Source of the DNA: Porphyrobacter sp. SLTP
GTDB taxonomy: Bacteria > Pseudomonadota > Alphaproteobacteria > Sphingomonadales > Sphingomonadaceae
DNA: 64,000 bases
Direction: 5' to 3'
Assembly (NCBI RefSeq): GCF_009905735.1
Contig: NZ_JAAALE010000002.1
Span: 124,001-188,000 of the forward strand
Positions 1 to 8,476 of this stretch are shown here, in pieces. Both the position numbers and the translations under genes were made by a program. Under the pieces are notes generated by a model that was given only the letters and a program-made list of their open reading frames with translations, was not told where the DNA came from and searched no databases. The first letter of the stretch is position 1; every line of letters starts with the position of its first letter.

Positions 1-668
1 ACCTCAAGCGTGCCGATCGGGATGCGATCGCCATAGCGCGCCTCGGGGGCGAGGAAGGCGACATTGTCCTCGAAATTGCGCTGCTGGAATCCCGCGCGGT
101 CACGCCGTTCAGCCAGGATCACCCCGCGTTCGCGCTCCACCGCGTCTTGCGAAATGGTCAGCTCGCTTGCCGTTTCGCGCATCAGCATCAGGGCCGTGCC
201 AAGCAGCGCTTCATCATTGCGCGGCAGATTGAGCATGTAGGTGATATTGTCGAACCCGGTCGAAGCATTGGTGTCAGCGCCGAAGGCAAGGCCTTCGCGT
301 TCGAGCAGCTTGATCATCTCGCCTTCGGGGATGCCCTTCGACCCATTGAAGGCCATATGTTCGAGATAGTGGGACAACCCGCGCTCGGTATCGGTCTCCT
401 CCAGCGCGCCGGAATCGATCCGCATCCGCACCAGCGCGGTGCCGGCGGGCGTTGCGTTCTGGCGGATGATGTAGCGCATCCCGTTGGGAAGCTGACCGAA
501 GGTGTATCCGGTGTCGACCGGGACGTCGCTGTCCTCGAAGGCCCAGACAGGCGCGGGCGCTTGAGTGGTGGCTTCGGCAGCGGGGGCATCCTGCGCGGCG
601 AGCGCGGTGGTGAAGGCAAGCGGCGACAGCGCCAGCAAGAGGCTGGCAGCAAGGGGGAAATTCCGCAT
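1..668 (-). CDS. M16 (insulinase-family) zinc peptidase, 3' part beyond the window
   Basis: The visible 222 residues are the N-terminal part of an M16 metallopeptidase. They start with a Sec signal peptide (MRNFPLAASLLLALS...), so the enzyme is probably periplasmic. The inverted zinc site is HYLEH in the context LSHYLEHMAFNGS, and the downstream acidic ligand region appears as RERGVILAE. The family degrades peptides; the substrate here is unknown. The gene continues past the left edge, so its length and the second M16 domain cannot be judged. It lies downstream of purC in the same direction, separated by 86 bp that hold an inverted repeat. The ATG at 668 directly opens the signal peptide. Confidence 0.9.
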   Translation of the reverse strand, partial: MRNFPLAASLLLALSPLAFTTALAAQDAPAAEATTQAPAPVWAFEDSDVPVDTGYTFGQLPNGMRYIIRQNATPAGTALVRMRIDSGALEETDTERGLSHYLEHMAFNGSKGIPEGEMIKLLEREGLAFGADTNASTGFDNITYMLNLPRNDEALLGTALMLMRETASELTISQDAVERERGVILAERRDRAGFQQRNFEDNVAFLAPEARYGDRIPIGTLE

Positions 669-682
669 GGAAATCAGGCGTC

Positions 683-712
683 TCTCTCAGGTCATTTGCG
701 ACGTCTGAGAGA
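683..712. repeat. Short perfect inverted repeat before the M16 peptidase
   Basis: TCTCTCAG (683-690) and CTGAGAGA (705-712) form a perfect 8-bp stem around a 14-nt spacer. It sits 15 bp before the M16 start codon. It may be an operator or an mRNA hairpin. There is no T tract that would make it an intrinsic terminator of purC. Confidence 0.4.
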
Positions 713-754
713 CTAGCGCGTCAATCCGGGCTGTCAGCCTATTTCTTGAGTGGC

Positions 755-1558
755 TTACTTCTTGAGTGGTGGCGGCCCACGCAGGCGCGAGCGGGCGTGG
801 GACAGGTCGAACACTTCGCCCGGGCTATTGTCCTCACCATTGAGCAGGCCAAGCCGGCGCGCGACTTCGCGGTAGGCTTCTTCCTCACCGCCCAGATCGC
901 GGCGGAAGCGGTCCTTGTCGAGCTTTTCGCCCGTCGCCATGTCCCACAACCGGCAGCCATCGGGGCTGATCTCGTCGGCGAGGATCACGCGGCTGTAATC
1001 GCCATCGTAAAGCCGCCCGAATTCGAGCTTGAAGTCCACCAGACGGATGTCGATCGCGGCGAACATCCCGCACAGGAAATCATTGATGCGGATCGCCATC
1101 GAGGAAATGTCATGCATCTCCTCGTTCGACGCCCAGTTGAAGCAGGCGATGTGCTCTTCGGCGACCAGCGGATCGCCCAGGGCATCGTCCTTGTAGTAAT
1201 ATTCGATCAGAGTATGCGGCAGCGGCTCGCCTTCCTCGATGCCGAGGCGCTTGCTGATGGAACCGGCGGCGACATTGCGCAGCACCACTTCGAGCGGAAT
1301 GATGTCGACCTGCCGGATCAGCTGCTCGCGCATGTTGAGGCGGCGGATAAAATGGGTCGGGATGCCGATATGGGCGAGGCGGGTGAACACATGCTCGCTG
1401 ATGCGATTGTTGATCACGCCCTTGCCGTTGATCGTGCCCTTCTTCTCGGCATTGAAGGCCGTCGCGTCATCCTTGAAATACTGGATAAGCGTGCCCGGTT
1501 CAGGACCCTCATAGAGGATCTTGGCCTTGCCTTCGTAGATCTTGGTGCGGCGGGACAT
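755..1558 (-). CDS. purC: Phosphoribosylaminoimidazole-succinocarboxamide synthase
   Basis: SAICAR synthase joins aspartate to CAIR with ATP in de novo purine synthesis (cytosol). The 267 residues begin with the family signature [17 protein letters not shown] and contain [18 protein letters not shown] and the [17 protein letters not shown] block. The length is slightly above the usual 235-260 because of a basic, proline-rich tail ending PPPLKK. About 14 bp around the stop codon are tandemly duplicated just past the gene (two copies of TTCTTGAGTGG on the plus strand near 744-771), probably a harmless slippage event. tRNA-Phe lies 40 bp upstream on the same strand. Confidence 0.97.
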   Translation of the reverse strand: MSRRTKIYEGKAKILYEGPEPGTLIQYFKDDATAFNAEKKGTINGKGVINNRISEHVFTRLAHIGIPTHFIRRLNMREQLIRQVDIIPLEVVLRNVAAGSISKRLGIEEGEPLPHTLIEYYYKDDALGDPLVAEEHIACFNWASNEEMHDISSMAIRINDFLCGMFAAIDIRLVDFKLEFGRLYDGDYSRVILADEISPDGCRLWDMATGEKLDKDRFRRDLGGEEEAYREVARRLGLLNGEDNSPGEVFDLSHARSRLRGPPPLKK

Positions 1559-1598
1559 CAGGTCGGCACTCCCAGCTCGCCTTTAGGCCTTTAGCGAA

Positions 1599-1673
1599 TG
1601 GTGCCCGGGGGCGGATTTGAACCACCGACACGCGGATTTTCAATCCGCTGCTCTACCCCTGAGCTACCCGGGC
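1599..1673 (-). tRNA. tRNA-Phe (GAA)
   Basis: Read on the minus strand, this 75-nt sequence folds as a cloverleaf. The acceptor stem is GCCCGGG/CCCGGGC, and the D stem is GCTC/GAGC. The anticodon arm is GCGGA-TTGAAAA-TCCGC with anticodon GAA. The variable loop is GTGTC, and the T arm is GGTGG-TTCAAAT-CCGCC. Discriminator A and an encoded CCA end complete it. All stems are fully paired. Confidence 0.98.
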
Positions 1674-1802
1674 ATTCGCTGCGAGCGACGGGATCGAGCC
1701 ATGTGGCTGCCCCGGCGAGCAAATGAGAGCGGCCCTATGGCGAAGGCGGCGGGGGTTGGCAAGTAGGTTTTGTGAAAGCCGCGCAGGATTATTGCGCCGC
1801 CA

Positions 1803-1991
1803 TCAATCCTGCTCGCGCCAGTCTTCGGACGCCAGCGTTTCCGGGTCGGCTGGCGCACCGGGCAGGGCGTAGGAATCGGAGAACCAACGCGCCAGATCGC
1901 GGTCCTTGCAGCGCTGCGAGCAGAAGGGGTGGAACGTCTCCGACCGCGGCTTGCGGCAGATCGGGCAGGGCTTGCTGGCAGAGAAGGTCAT
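1803..1991 (-). CDS. yacG: DNA gyrase inhibitor YacG (zinc-binding)
   Basis: This 62-residue protein is a YacG-type zinc finger: KPCPICRKP near the N terminus, then FHPFCSQRCKDRDLARWFSDSYALPG. The four zinc ligands are CPIC and CSQRC. Family members bind GyrB and inhibit gyrase. The start chosen is ATG at 1991, which overlaps the stop of the upstream RNase E/G gene by 4 nt (ATGA), implying translational coupling. The frame is open further upstream, but that part lies inside the RNase gene and does not resemble the family. The acidic tail ending SEDWREQD is usual. Confidence 0.9.
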   Translation of the reverse strand: MTFSASKPCPICRKPRSETFHPFCSQRCKDRDLARWFSDSYALPGAPADPETLASEDWREQD

Positions 1992-2971
1992 CGCACGATA
2001 AGCTGGGCATTGGCGGCCTCGATGGCAAGAGCCGGATCGACCGCAATCTCCACCAGCCGCCCGGTGCGGCGGGCAAGTTCGTCGAGCCATTCGGGCTTGA
2101 GCTTGGCCTTGAGCGCCGGGTGCACGGTCAGTTGCAGGACCCGGCCCGTGCCGTCATCCGCTGCCAGCTCCGCGCGCCGCAGCGCCATGCGGGCCGCTGC
2201 CCCGAGCCGCGCGGTGGCAAAGCGGTGGAGCAGCGAGGGGCCTTCGAGCCGTGCGACCAGTTGCACGAAGCCGAATCCATTCATCGCGGTGCGTTCATGC
2301 GGCCAGCCTGCCAGTGCGGCCTCCAGCGCTTCATCGACCGCGCGGCGATCGGCCTTGGCGGCGAGCGTGGGGAAGTCGATCCCGATATTCCCGCCGATCT
2401 CAAACCACGCCAATGCGCGGGCAATCGCGGGCACTGCCGCGAGGGCCACGTCGCGCGGCGAGCCGATGCCGTCGATGTCGATCACGGTCATGGCCGGGGT
2501 GACGCTGACCAGCACCTCGCCGTTCGGAAAGTCGAAGCTGGCAGAGGAAGCCGCCTGCCACACCTCTTCCCACAGCCCGGTCGGCAAGCGGCGGACAGTG
2601 CGGCCTTCTGCGAGTGGTAAGGGCAAGGCGATGTTGTGCGCTCCCGCCACCCGGGCCTGCGCGCGCTTCAACCGGCCCCGTTCGGCGAGGGGCGCGCGAG
2701 TGATCACGAGGTCGAGCATCTGTCCTTCGGTGACGGCTGGCGGCAAATGATCGACCAGCGCCTCCCCGCCGCTTTCAAGCAGCGCCACACCGCGGCGGGA
2801 ACCTTTGAGTTTGGCGGTAAGCTTGCCGCGCGCAGGCTGCCCGGCCCGCAACTCGCCCGGCCAGATCATTTTCGCTGCCAGCACCTGCTCGCCTGCGATC
2901 AGCAAGGCACGGGTTTCGCCGATGCCATCCTCGATCAGCCACTCGGGCGATGCTGGCCTAGCCAATGGCAA
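1988..2971 (-). CDS. Single-domain ribonuclease E/G family protein
   Basis: The 327-residue protein resembles the catalytic half of RNase G/E. An S1-like N-terminal part comes first (residues about 10-100). It is followed by TVIDIDG, matching the TxIDxN active-site segment, and GGNIGIDF, matching GGxxxIDF with the second metal-binding Asp. It is far shorter than E. coli RNase G (489 residues) and lacks the CPxC Zn-link and C-terminal region. It would process or degrade RNA in the cytosol, but its oligomeric state without a Zn-link is uncertain. The start overlaps the end of maf by 14 nt and its stop overlaps yacG, giving the order infA-maf-rng-yacG. Confidence 0.85.
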   Translation of the reverse strand: MPLARPASPEWLIEDGIGETRALLIAGEQVLAAKMIWPGELRAGQPARGKLTAKLKGSRRGVALLESGGEALVDHLPPAVTEGQMLDLVITRAPLAERGRLKRAQARVAGAHNIALPLPLAEGRTVRRLPTGLWEEVWQAASSASFDFPNGEVLVSVTPAMTVIDIDGIGSPRDVALAAVPAIARALAWFEIGGNIGIDFPTLAAKADRRAVDEALEAALAGWPHERTAMNGFGFVQLVARLEGPSLLHRFATARLGAAARMALRRAELAADDGTGRVLQLTVHPALKAKLKPEWLDELARRTGRLVEIAVDPALAIEAANAQLIVR

Positions 2972-3530
2972 ACCCGGCGGCTTTCAGCAGCGCGCGCGTT
3001 TCATGGAGCGGCAGGCCCATGACACCGGAATGGCTGCCTCTGATCCACTCGATCAGGCCCTCAGCCGCGCCCTGGATGGCATAGCCACCCGCCTTGCCCT
3101 GCCATTCACCTCCGGCGAGGTAGGCGGCGGTTTCCTCGGCGGAGAGGCGTTTGAAATGCACCACGGTCTCGGACAATCGCTCCCGCACCGAGCCATCGGG
3201 CGCCCGCAGCACAACGCTGGTGAGCACCTGATGCCGCCGCCCGCTCATCAGATCGAGGCAGGCGCGCGCTTCGGCTTCGGATTCGGTCTTGGGCAGGATG
3301 CGCCGCCCTACCGCCACCACCGTATCGCCCGCCAGCACATGGCCCGGTGCAACCACCGCCAGCGCTTTCTCCCGTCCCATACGCAAGGCATAGGCGCGGG
3401 GGAGTTCGCCCTTCAGCGGGGTCTCGTCGATATCGGCAGGGGTGACAGCGTCAGGCGCAAGCCCGAGCCGCCCGAGCAACTCGCGCCGCCGGGGCGATGC
3501 CGAAGCCAGGGTGAGGTGAAGCGTGCCCAT
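2958..3530 (-). CDS. maf: Maf-family nucleoside triphosphate pyrophosphatase
   Basis: Maf proteins hydrolyse non-canonical or bulk nucleoside triphosphates to monophosphates and are linked to septum control. The 190 residues show the family signature LTLASASPRRRELLGRLGL, the catalytic segment VLAGDTVVAVGRRILPK and GKAGGYAIQGAAEGLIEWIRGSHSGVMGLPL. The ATG at 3530 is chosen because the family begins just before the LASxSPRR motif. Another ATG lies five codons upstream at 3545, directly abutting the infA stop. It shares a tight minus-strand cluster with infA upstream and the RNase gene downstream. Confidence 0.95.
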   Translation of the reverse strand: MGTLHLTLASASPRRRELLGRLGLAPDAVTPADIDETPLKGELPRAYALRMGREKALAVVAPGHVLAGDTVVAVGRRILPKTESEAEARACLDLMSGRRHQVLTSVVLRAPDGSVRERLSETVVHFKRLSAEETAAYLAGGEWQGKAGGYAIQGAAEGLIEWIRGSHSGVMGLPLHETRALLKAAGFAIG

Positions 3531-3545
3531 CAGGGCCGCCCGCAA

Positions 3546-3791
3546 TTATTGCGGGCCGGGGCCGCCGCGACCCGGCATGAAGCGATAGGTGATGCGTGCC
3601 TTGGTCAGATCGTAGGGCGTCAGCTCGCACAGCACTTCGTCACCCACCAGCACGCGGATGCGATTCTTGCGCATCTTGCCTGCGGTGTGGCCGAGCACTT
3701 CATGGCCGTTTTCAAGCTCCACCCGGAACATCGCATTGGGCAGCAACTCAACCACGCGCCCGCGCATTTCGAGGAGTTCTTCCTTGGCCAT
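3546..3791 (-). CDS. infA: Translation initiation factor IF-1
   Basis: The 81-residue S1/OB-fold protein starts [20 protein letters not shown] and contains [32 protein letters not shown] and [12 protein letters not shown], typical of IF-1. It occupies the A site of the 30S subunit during initiation. An AAAGGA ribosome binding site lies 6 nt before the ATG. The C terminus is about nine residues longer than E. coli IF-1 and ends GRGGPGPQ. It is the first gene of the cluster with maf, the RNase gene and yacG. Confidence 0.98.
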   Translation of the reverse strand: MAKEELLEMRGRVVELLPNAMFRVELENGHEVLGHTAGKMRKNRIRVLVGDEVLCELTPYDLTKARITYRFMPGRGGPGPQ

Positions 3792-4026
3792 GTAATTCCT
3801 TTTGTCCGTTGCGGCGCACAATACGCCCGTCGATGTGGGGCTGCGCTTTAGCGATGCGGGAACCAAAAGGGAAGGCTCGTGCGTTAGGCCCTCGAACTTC
3901 GGGAATTTGCAGGTTCGGTTCAGGGTGTGTCGCGCATCCCTGGGCCGATCGACTGCGTAGTCAGTCTGCCCCCAAGGGAGCGGTAACAAGCCGCCCCGTC
4001 ACAAGAATTGTCATTAAAGGGACTCC

Positions 4027-7000
4027 ATGAACCTCTCCCCGCTTTCCCGCGCCGGCCTGCGCGCTGGCACCTGCGCTCTTGCCCTTGCCTTGACCCTGCC
4101 GCTGGCAGCCAAGGAAACGGCGACCGCGCAGCCGCAGCCCGAACCGGCCGCCCAGCCCGAACAGGAAGACCTCGACAGCGCCAGCGACACGACCACGGAT
4201 GGTGGCGAGATCGTTGTGCGTTCGGGGCGACTGCGGGGGCAGCTGTTCGTCGATCAGGCCCCGCTGCTTGAGCTGGATGAAACCGCGATTGCTTCTGAGG
4301 GCGTCACCTCCATCACCGACCTGATCGCCCAGATCAGCGCGCGCACCGGTTCGGCGCGCGGGCGTGGCGGCGGCGGGCAGCCGGTGATTCTCGTCAACGG
4401 CATCCGGATCGGAAGCTTCCGTGAATTTGCCAACTATCCTCCAGAAGCCCTTGCCCGGGTTGAGGTCTTTCCCGAAGAAGTCGCCCAGCGCTTCGGCTTT
4501 CCGCCTGATCGCCGGGTGATCAATCTCATCCTCAAGGACAATTATTCCAACCGTCAGGTCGATCTGGAATATGAGATGCCGTCGCGCGGCGGCTATGCCC
4601 GCAACGAACAGCAGCTCGGCATCCTCAAGATCGCCAATGGCGGCCGGATCAACGCCAATATCGAGGTTCAGGACACTTCGATTCTGACCGAAGCCGAGCG
4701 CAACATCGAGCAGACCGATGGCTCGCAGTCCCTGGTCGCGGGCGATCCCGATCAGGCCGAATTCCGCAGCCTGCTGGCTGACACCTTCGGGATCGACGCC
4801 AATGTCTCGTGGGCCAAGGCGATTGTCGAAAGCGGGACGTCGCTCAGCGCCAACCTCAATTACGCTCGCAACGAAAGCCGCAGCCTCGACGGGCTCAACA
4901 CCGTCACGCTGACCTCGCCGACGGGCACCAGCGCGCTGCGCACGTTCGGCGCGGACACTCCGCTCGCCCGGCGCTCCGCGAGCGACACGGTCTCGGCTGC
5001 CGGATCGATCAACCAGCCGATCAATGCCTTCCGGCTCACCACCACCTTCGACGGCTCCTTCAGCGAGACCGAGACCGAGATCGACCGGCGGCTGGGGACC
5101 GCGCAGCTCCAGGCCTTCCGCGATGCCGCGGCGGCAGGCACGCTGGCGATCACCGGTCCGCTGCCGACCAGCGCCGACAACGGCTTCGATGTCGCGCTGC
5201 GCCGGACGATTACCACGGAGACCCTGGCGACGCTCGAGGGCCCGCTCGCCGAGCTGCCTGCGGGCGAGGTGCTAGCGACCTTTGACCTCGGTCTCGACTG
5301 GCGCAGGATCGAAAGCAGCGACACGCGCTCGCTGACGGGCGCCGAGCTGACCCGCCGCCGCCTGTCGACCGGTGCCAATCTGGTGGTGCCGCTGACCAGT
5401 GTGCGCGAGGAATTCCTCGACGGATTGGGCGACTTCACCCTGAACCTTCAGGCCGGGCTCGAGGACCTCAGCGATTTTGGCCTTCTCGGTGACTGGAACG
5501 CCGGGATCACATGGAAGCCCACTGACGGTCTTGACCTGTCGGCGACCTATATCTTGCGCGAGGTTGCGCCCTCGCTCTCGGCGCTGGGCGATCCGCAGGT
5601 CACCAATTTCAACGTCCCCGTGTTCGATTTCGTGCGCGGCGAGACGGTGTTGGCCGAGGTGTTGACCGGGGGCAATCCGACCCTGCCGCCTGAGACCCAG
5701 CGCGACTGGAAGTTCTCGGCCAATTGGGAACTGCCGTTCTGGGAGAATTCGCGGCTGACGGTCGATTACATCATGAACCGCTCGGATGACGTGGTGAGCA
5801 GCTTCCCGCAGATCACTGCCGAGACCGAGGCCGCCTTCCCCGGCCGGGTGACGCGCGATGCGAGCGGCCGCGTGCTGCGGGTCGACCGTCGCTCGGTGAG
5901 CTTTGCCGAGACGCGGGCGGACCGGATCCAGTTCACCTTCTCGACAAATGGCAGCATCGGCGCCCCGGCTGAAGGCGCAGGCGGTCGTGGTGGTGGCGGC
6001 GGTGGTCGCTTTGGCGGTGGCGGCGGTGCGCCTCCTGCCGCTGCGCCAGCTGCGCCAACCACAGGTCCGGCCCCGCAAGCAGGCGCGGGCGGCCCTCCGG
6101 CGGGCGGCTTCGCTGCGCCGACAGCCGAACAGCGTGAGCAGTTCATGGCCTTCCGTGCGCGCCTGTGCGCCGACGATGGTCAGGCCTTCCTCGAAAAGCT
6201 CGTGGCGGCGATTGATAGCGGTGCGGATATCTCGGCGGAGTTCCCCGGCATTGACCCGGCGCGGCTTGCCCCGATGCTGGCGCGCATCCGCGGTGCGGAC
6301 GGTAAAGTCGATCCGGCGCGGCTGGCGCAGTTCCGCACGCGGATCTGTAGCATCGATCCTGCCATGATGGGCGGCGGTGCACCGGGCGCTCCGGCAGGCA
6401 CGGTTTCAGCGGCCATCCCGCCGCAGCTCGCCGCTTTCCGTGAGCGCGCTTGCGGCCCGGACGGTACGACTGCGATTGCCGAACTGGTCGCCAAGATCGA
6501 ACGCGGCGAAGATGTTTCGGCCGAGCTGCCGGGCGTCGATCCCGCCTTCATCAAGATGGCACTCGACCGGTCGCGCCTCCCCGATGGTACCATCCCGCCT
6601 GAGGCGCTGGCGCAGTTCCAGCAGCGCTTCTGCGCGGCGGCTCCCCCCGCTCAGACTCCGGGCGGCGCTCCCGCGTCGGCTGGCGGTGCGCCTGCGGGTG
6701 GCCCGGCCTTCAATCCGCTGGGAGGGCGCAACTTCCAGGGCTGGCGGTACTTCTTCAACCTGACCCACACGATCGAGCTCGCCAATGAGATCCTGATCGC
6801 CCCCGGCCTGCAACCGCTCGACCAGCTTGACGGTCAGGCGACAGGCGCCTTCGGCCAGCCCCGCCATTCGAGCCGCCTCGAAGCGGGCCTGTTCGGCAAG
6901 GGCCTCGGCTTCCGCCTGTCGGGCATCTACACCGGGACAACCCGCCTCGACGGGGCCGTCGGCACCAGCGATCTGTTTTTCGACGACATTGCCACCTTCA

Positions 7001-7209
7001 ACCTGCGCATCTTTGCCAATCTCGGAGAAGTGACGGGCAAGAACGAAGGCCTGCTCAAGGACTTCCGCGTGAGCTTGGTCGCCGACAACGTGTTCGACGC
7101 GCAGCGCAAGGTGCGCGATTCGGCGGGTGAGACGCCGATCAACTACCAGCCCTTCGTGATCGACCCGCTGGGGCTGTATCTCGGGATCGATCTGCGAAAG
7201 TTGTTCTAG
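4027..7209 (+). CDS. TonB-dependent receptor with a duplicated Cys-pair insert
   Basis: The 1060-residue protein is an outer-membrane TonB-dependent receptor. It has a signal peptide (about 1-30) and a TonB-box-like EIVVRSG at 61-67. The plug region (about 75-175) includes VILVNGIRIGSFREFANYPPEALARVEVFPEE. A beta-barrel runs to a C-terminal Phe (DLRKLF). Its ligand is unknown. Odd feature: after a Gly-rich stretch (about 650-670) and an Ala/Pro linker there are two related units. Unit 1 runs from C714 to C774 and unit 2 from C809 to C869, both starting FRxRxC and ending (F)xxRxC. The barrel resumes near 903 (FQGWRYFFNL). The insert of about 250 residues probably forms an extracellular loop. 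AAAGGGA precedes the ATG. No clustered transporter or enzyme hints at the substrate. Confidence 0.9.
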   Translation: MNLSPLSRAGLRAGTCALALALTLPLAAKETATAQPQPEPAAQPEQEDLDSASDTTTDGGEIVVRSGRLRGQLFVDQAPLLELDETAIASEGVTSITDLIAQISARTGSARGRGGGGQPVILVNGIRIGSFREFANYPPEALARVEVFPEEVAQRFGFPPDRRVINLILKDNYSNRQVDLEYEMPSRGGYARNEQQLGILKIANGGRINANIEVQDTSILTEAERNIEQTDGSQSLVAGDPDQAEFRSLLADTFGIDANVSWAKAIVESGTSLSANLNYARNESRSLDGLNTVTLTSPTGTSALRTFGADTPLARRSASDTVSAAGSINQPINAFRLTTTFDGSFSETETEIDRRLGTAQLQAFRDAAAAGTLAITGPLPTSADNGFDVALRRTITTETLATLEGPLAELPAGEVLATFDLGLDWRRIESSDTRSLTGAELTRRRLSTGANLVVPLTSVREEFLDGLGDFTLNLQAGLEDLSDFGLLGDWNAGITWKPTDGLDLSATYILREVAPSLSALGDPQVTNFNVPVFDFVRGETVLAEVLTGGNPTLPPETQRDWKFSANWELPFWENSRLTVDYIMNRSDDVVSSFPQITAETEAAFPGRVTRDASGRVLRVDRRSVSFAETRADRIQFTFSTNGSIGAPAEGAGGRGGGGGGRFGGGGGAPPAAAPAAPTTGPAPQAGAGGPPAGGFAAPTAEQREQFMAFRARLCADDGQAFLEKLVAAIDSGADISAEFPGIDPARLAPMLARIRGADGKVDPARLAQFRTRICSIDPAMMGGGAPGAPAGTVSAAIPPQLAAFRERACGPDGTTAIAELVAKIERGEDVSAELPGVDPAFIKMALDRSRLPDGTIPPEALAQFQQRFCAAAPPAQTPGGAPASAGGAPAGGPAFNPLGGRNFQGWRYFFNLTHTIELANEILIAPGLQPLDQLDGQATGAFGQPRHSSRLEAGLFGKGLGFRLSGIYTGTTRLDGAVGTSDLFFDDIATFNLRIFANLGEVTGKNEGLLKDFRVSLVADNVFDAQRKVRDSAGETPINYQPFVIDPLGLYLGIDLRKLF

Positions 7210-8411
7210 GATCGCGCTTGGGCGAGCGCTTCGGCGCAGGCATAACCGCTCGCCCAAGCCCATTGGAAGTTATAGCCGCCGAGCCACCCGGTGACGTCCA
7301 CGGCTTCGCCAATGGCGTAGAGGCCGGGGACCTTGCTCGCCTCCATCGTCCGGCTGGAAAGTTCCGCCGTGGCGATGCCGCCAGCGGTGACTTCGGCTTT
7401 GGCGAGACCCTCGGTGCCGTTGGGGGCAAAGCGCCAATCGCCCAGCTTTGTCTGCGCGGCGCGCAGGTCCTTGTCCGACAGATTCCCCAATTCCCGCTCC
7501 AGCGCCAACCGATCCGCGAGCGCATCCGCCAACCGTGCGGGCAGGCGTTCGCGCAGCAGGGTGCGCAGGTGCGTGCGGGGGCGATCGCGCTTGGCCTCGA
7601 CCAGCCAGTCACTGGCAGCATCGGGCAGAAAGGTGATGCCGACCTCCTCGCCATGCCGCCAATAGCTTGAGACTTGCAGGATCGCGGGGCCGGAGAGACC
7701 CTTGTGGGTGAACAGCGCGGCCTCGGCGAATTCGGCCTTGCCTTTGCCGCTGCCAGCCCGCGCGCGGACCGGCGCGGCGACGCCGGACAGTTCACGGAAC
7801 AGCGCATCCTCGCCCCCCAGCGTCAGCGGGACGAGGGCAGGGCGCGGCTCAACCACCTTCAGCCCGAATTGCCGTGCCAGACCGTAGGCGAAGTCGCTCG
7901 CCCCCATCTTGGGGATAGAGGGCCCGCCCGTGGCAATCACCAGCGCGGGCGCGCGCCACGCGCGGCCATCACCGGCCGTGACGCTGAACACGCCGTCCTC
8001 ACCGCGCGCAACGCTCGCCACCTCGACCTCGCAGGTGAGGGTGACCTTATCAGGCGGGCATTCGTCCAGCAGCATCGCCACGATCTGCTTGGCCGAACCG
8101 TCGCAGAACAATTGCCCCAGCGTCTTTTCGTGCCACGCGATCCCGTAGCGTTCCACCAACGCAATGAAATCGGCAGGCGTGTAGCGCGCCAAAGCGCTCT
8201 TCGCGAAATGTGGGTTGGCCGAGAGGTAATTCGCTGGCCCCGCGCCCAGATTGGTGAAGTTGCAGCGCCCCCCGCCCGAGATCAGGATCTTCTTCCCCGG
8301 CGCCTCCGCCTTCTCCAGCAGCGCCACGCGCAATCCGCGTTGCCCCGCCTGACCTGCGCAAAACAGCCCGGCCGCGCCCGCGCCGAGAATGATGACGTCA
8401 TGCTGATCCAT
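7206..8411 (-). CDS. HI0933/YhiN-type NAD(P)/FAD-dependent oxidoreductase
   Basis: The 401-residue flavoprotein starts MDQHDVIILGAGAAGLFCAGQAGQRG, a GxGxxG FAD-binding Rossmann motif. It continues with KKILISGGGRCNFTNL, the hallmark of the HI0933/BaiN family. Further family blocks are LVIATGGPSIPKMGASDFAYGLARQFG and the C-terminal GEAVDVTGWLGGYNFQWAWASGYACAEAL. The exact reaction is uncharacterised in most members; some reduce enoate double bonds. The ATG at 8411 is preferred because the FAD motif normally begins at once. The frame stays open 24 codons upstream into the uvrC leader. It is divergent from uvrC, and its stop overlaps the end of the receptor gene by 4 nt. Confidence 0.92.
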   Translation of the reverse strand: MDQHDVIILGAGAAGLFCAGQAGQRGLRVALLEKAEAPGKKILISGGGRCNFTNLGAGPANYLSANPHFAKSALARYTPADFIALVERYGIAWHEKTLGQLFCDGSAKQIVAMLLDECPPDKVTLTCEVEVASVARGEDGVFSVTAGDGRAWRAPALVIATGGPSIPKMGASDFAYGLARQFGLKVVEPRPALVPLTLGGEDALFRELSGVAAPVRARAGSGKGKAEFAEAALFTHKGLSGPAILQVSSYWRHGEEVGITFLPDAASDWLVEAKRDRPRTHLRTLLRERLPARLADALADRLALERELGNLSDKDLRAAQTKLGDWRFAPNGTEGLAKAEVTAGGIATAELSSRTMEASKVPGLYAIGEAVDVTGWLGGYNFQWAWASGYACAEALAQARS

Positions 8412-8476
8412 CCCGGTGCGGATAGGCGTGCTTGCGGCAATTGCCAATCGCCCCCCGCAGTCCCTATCTGCACCTG

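Noticed and set aside
5985-6120. Gly- and Ala/Pro-coding repeats in the receptor gene as a CRISPR or tandem repeat array
   Set aside because: The repeats are in frame and encode a Gly-rich and Ala/Pro-rich loop. There are no spacer-like unique segments.
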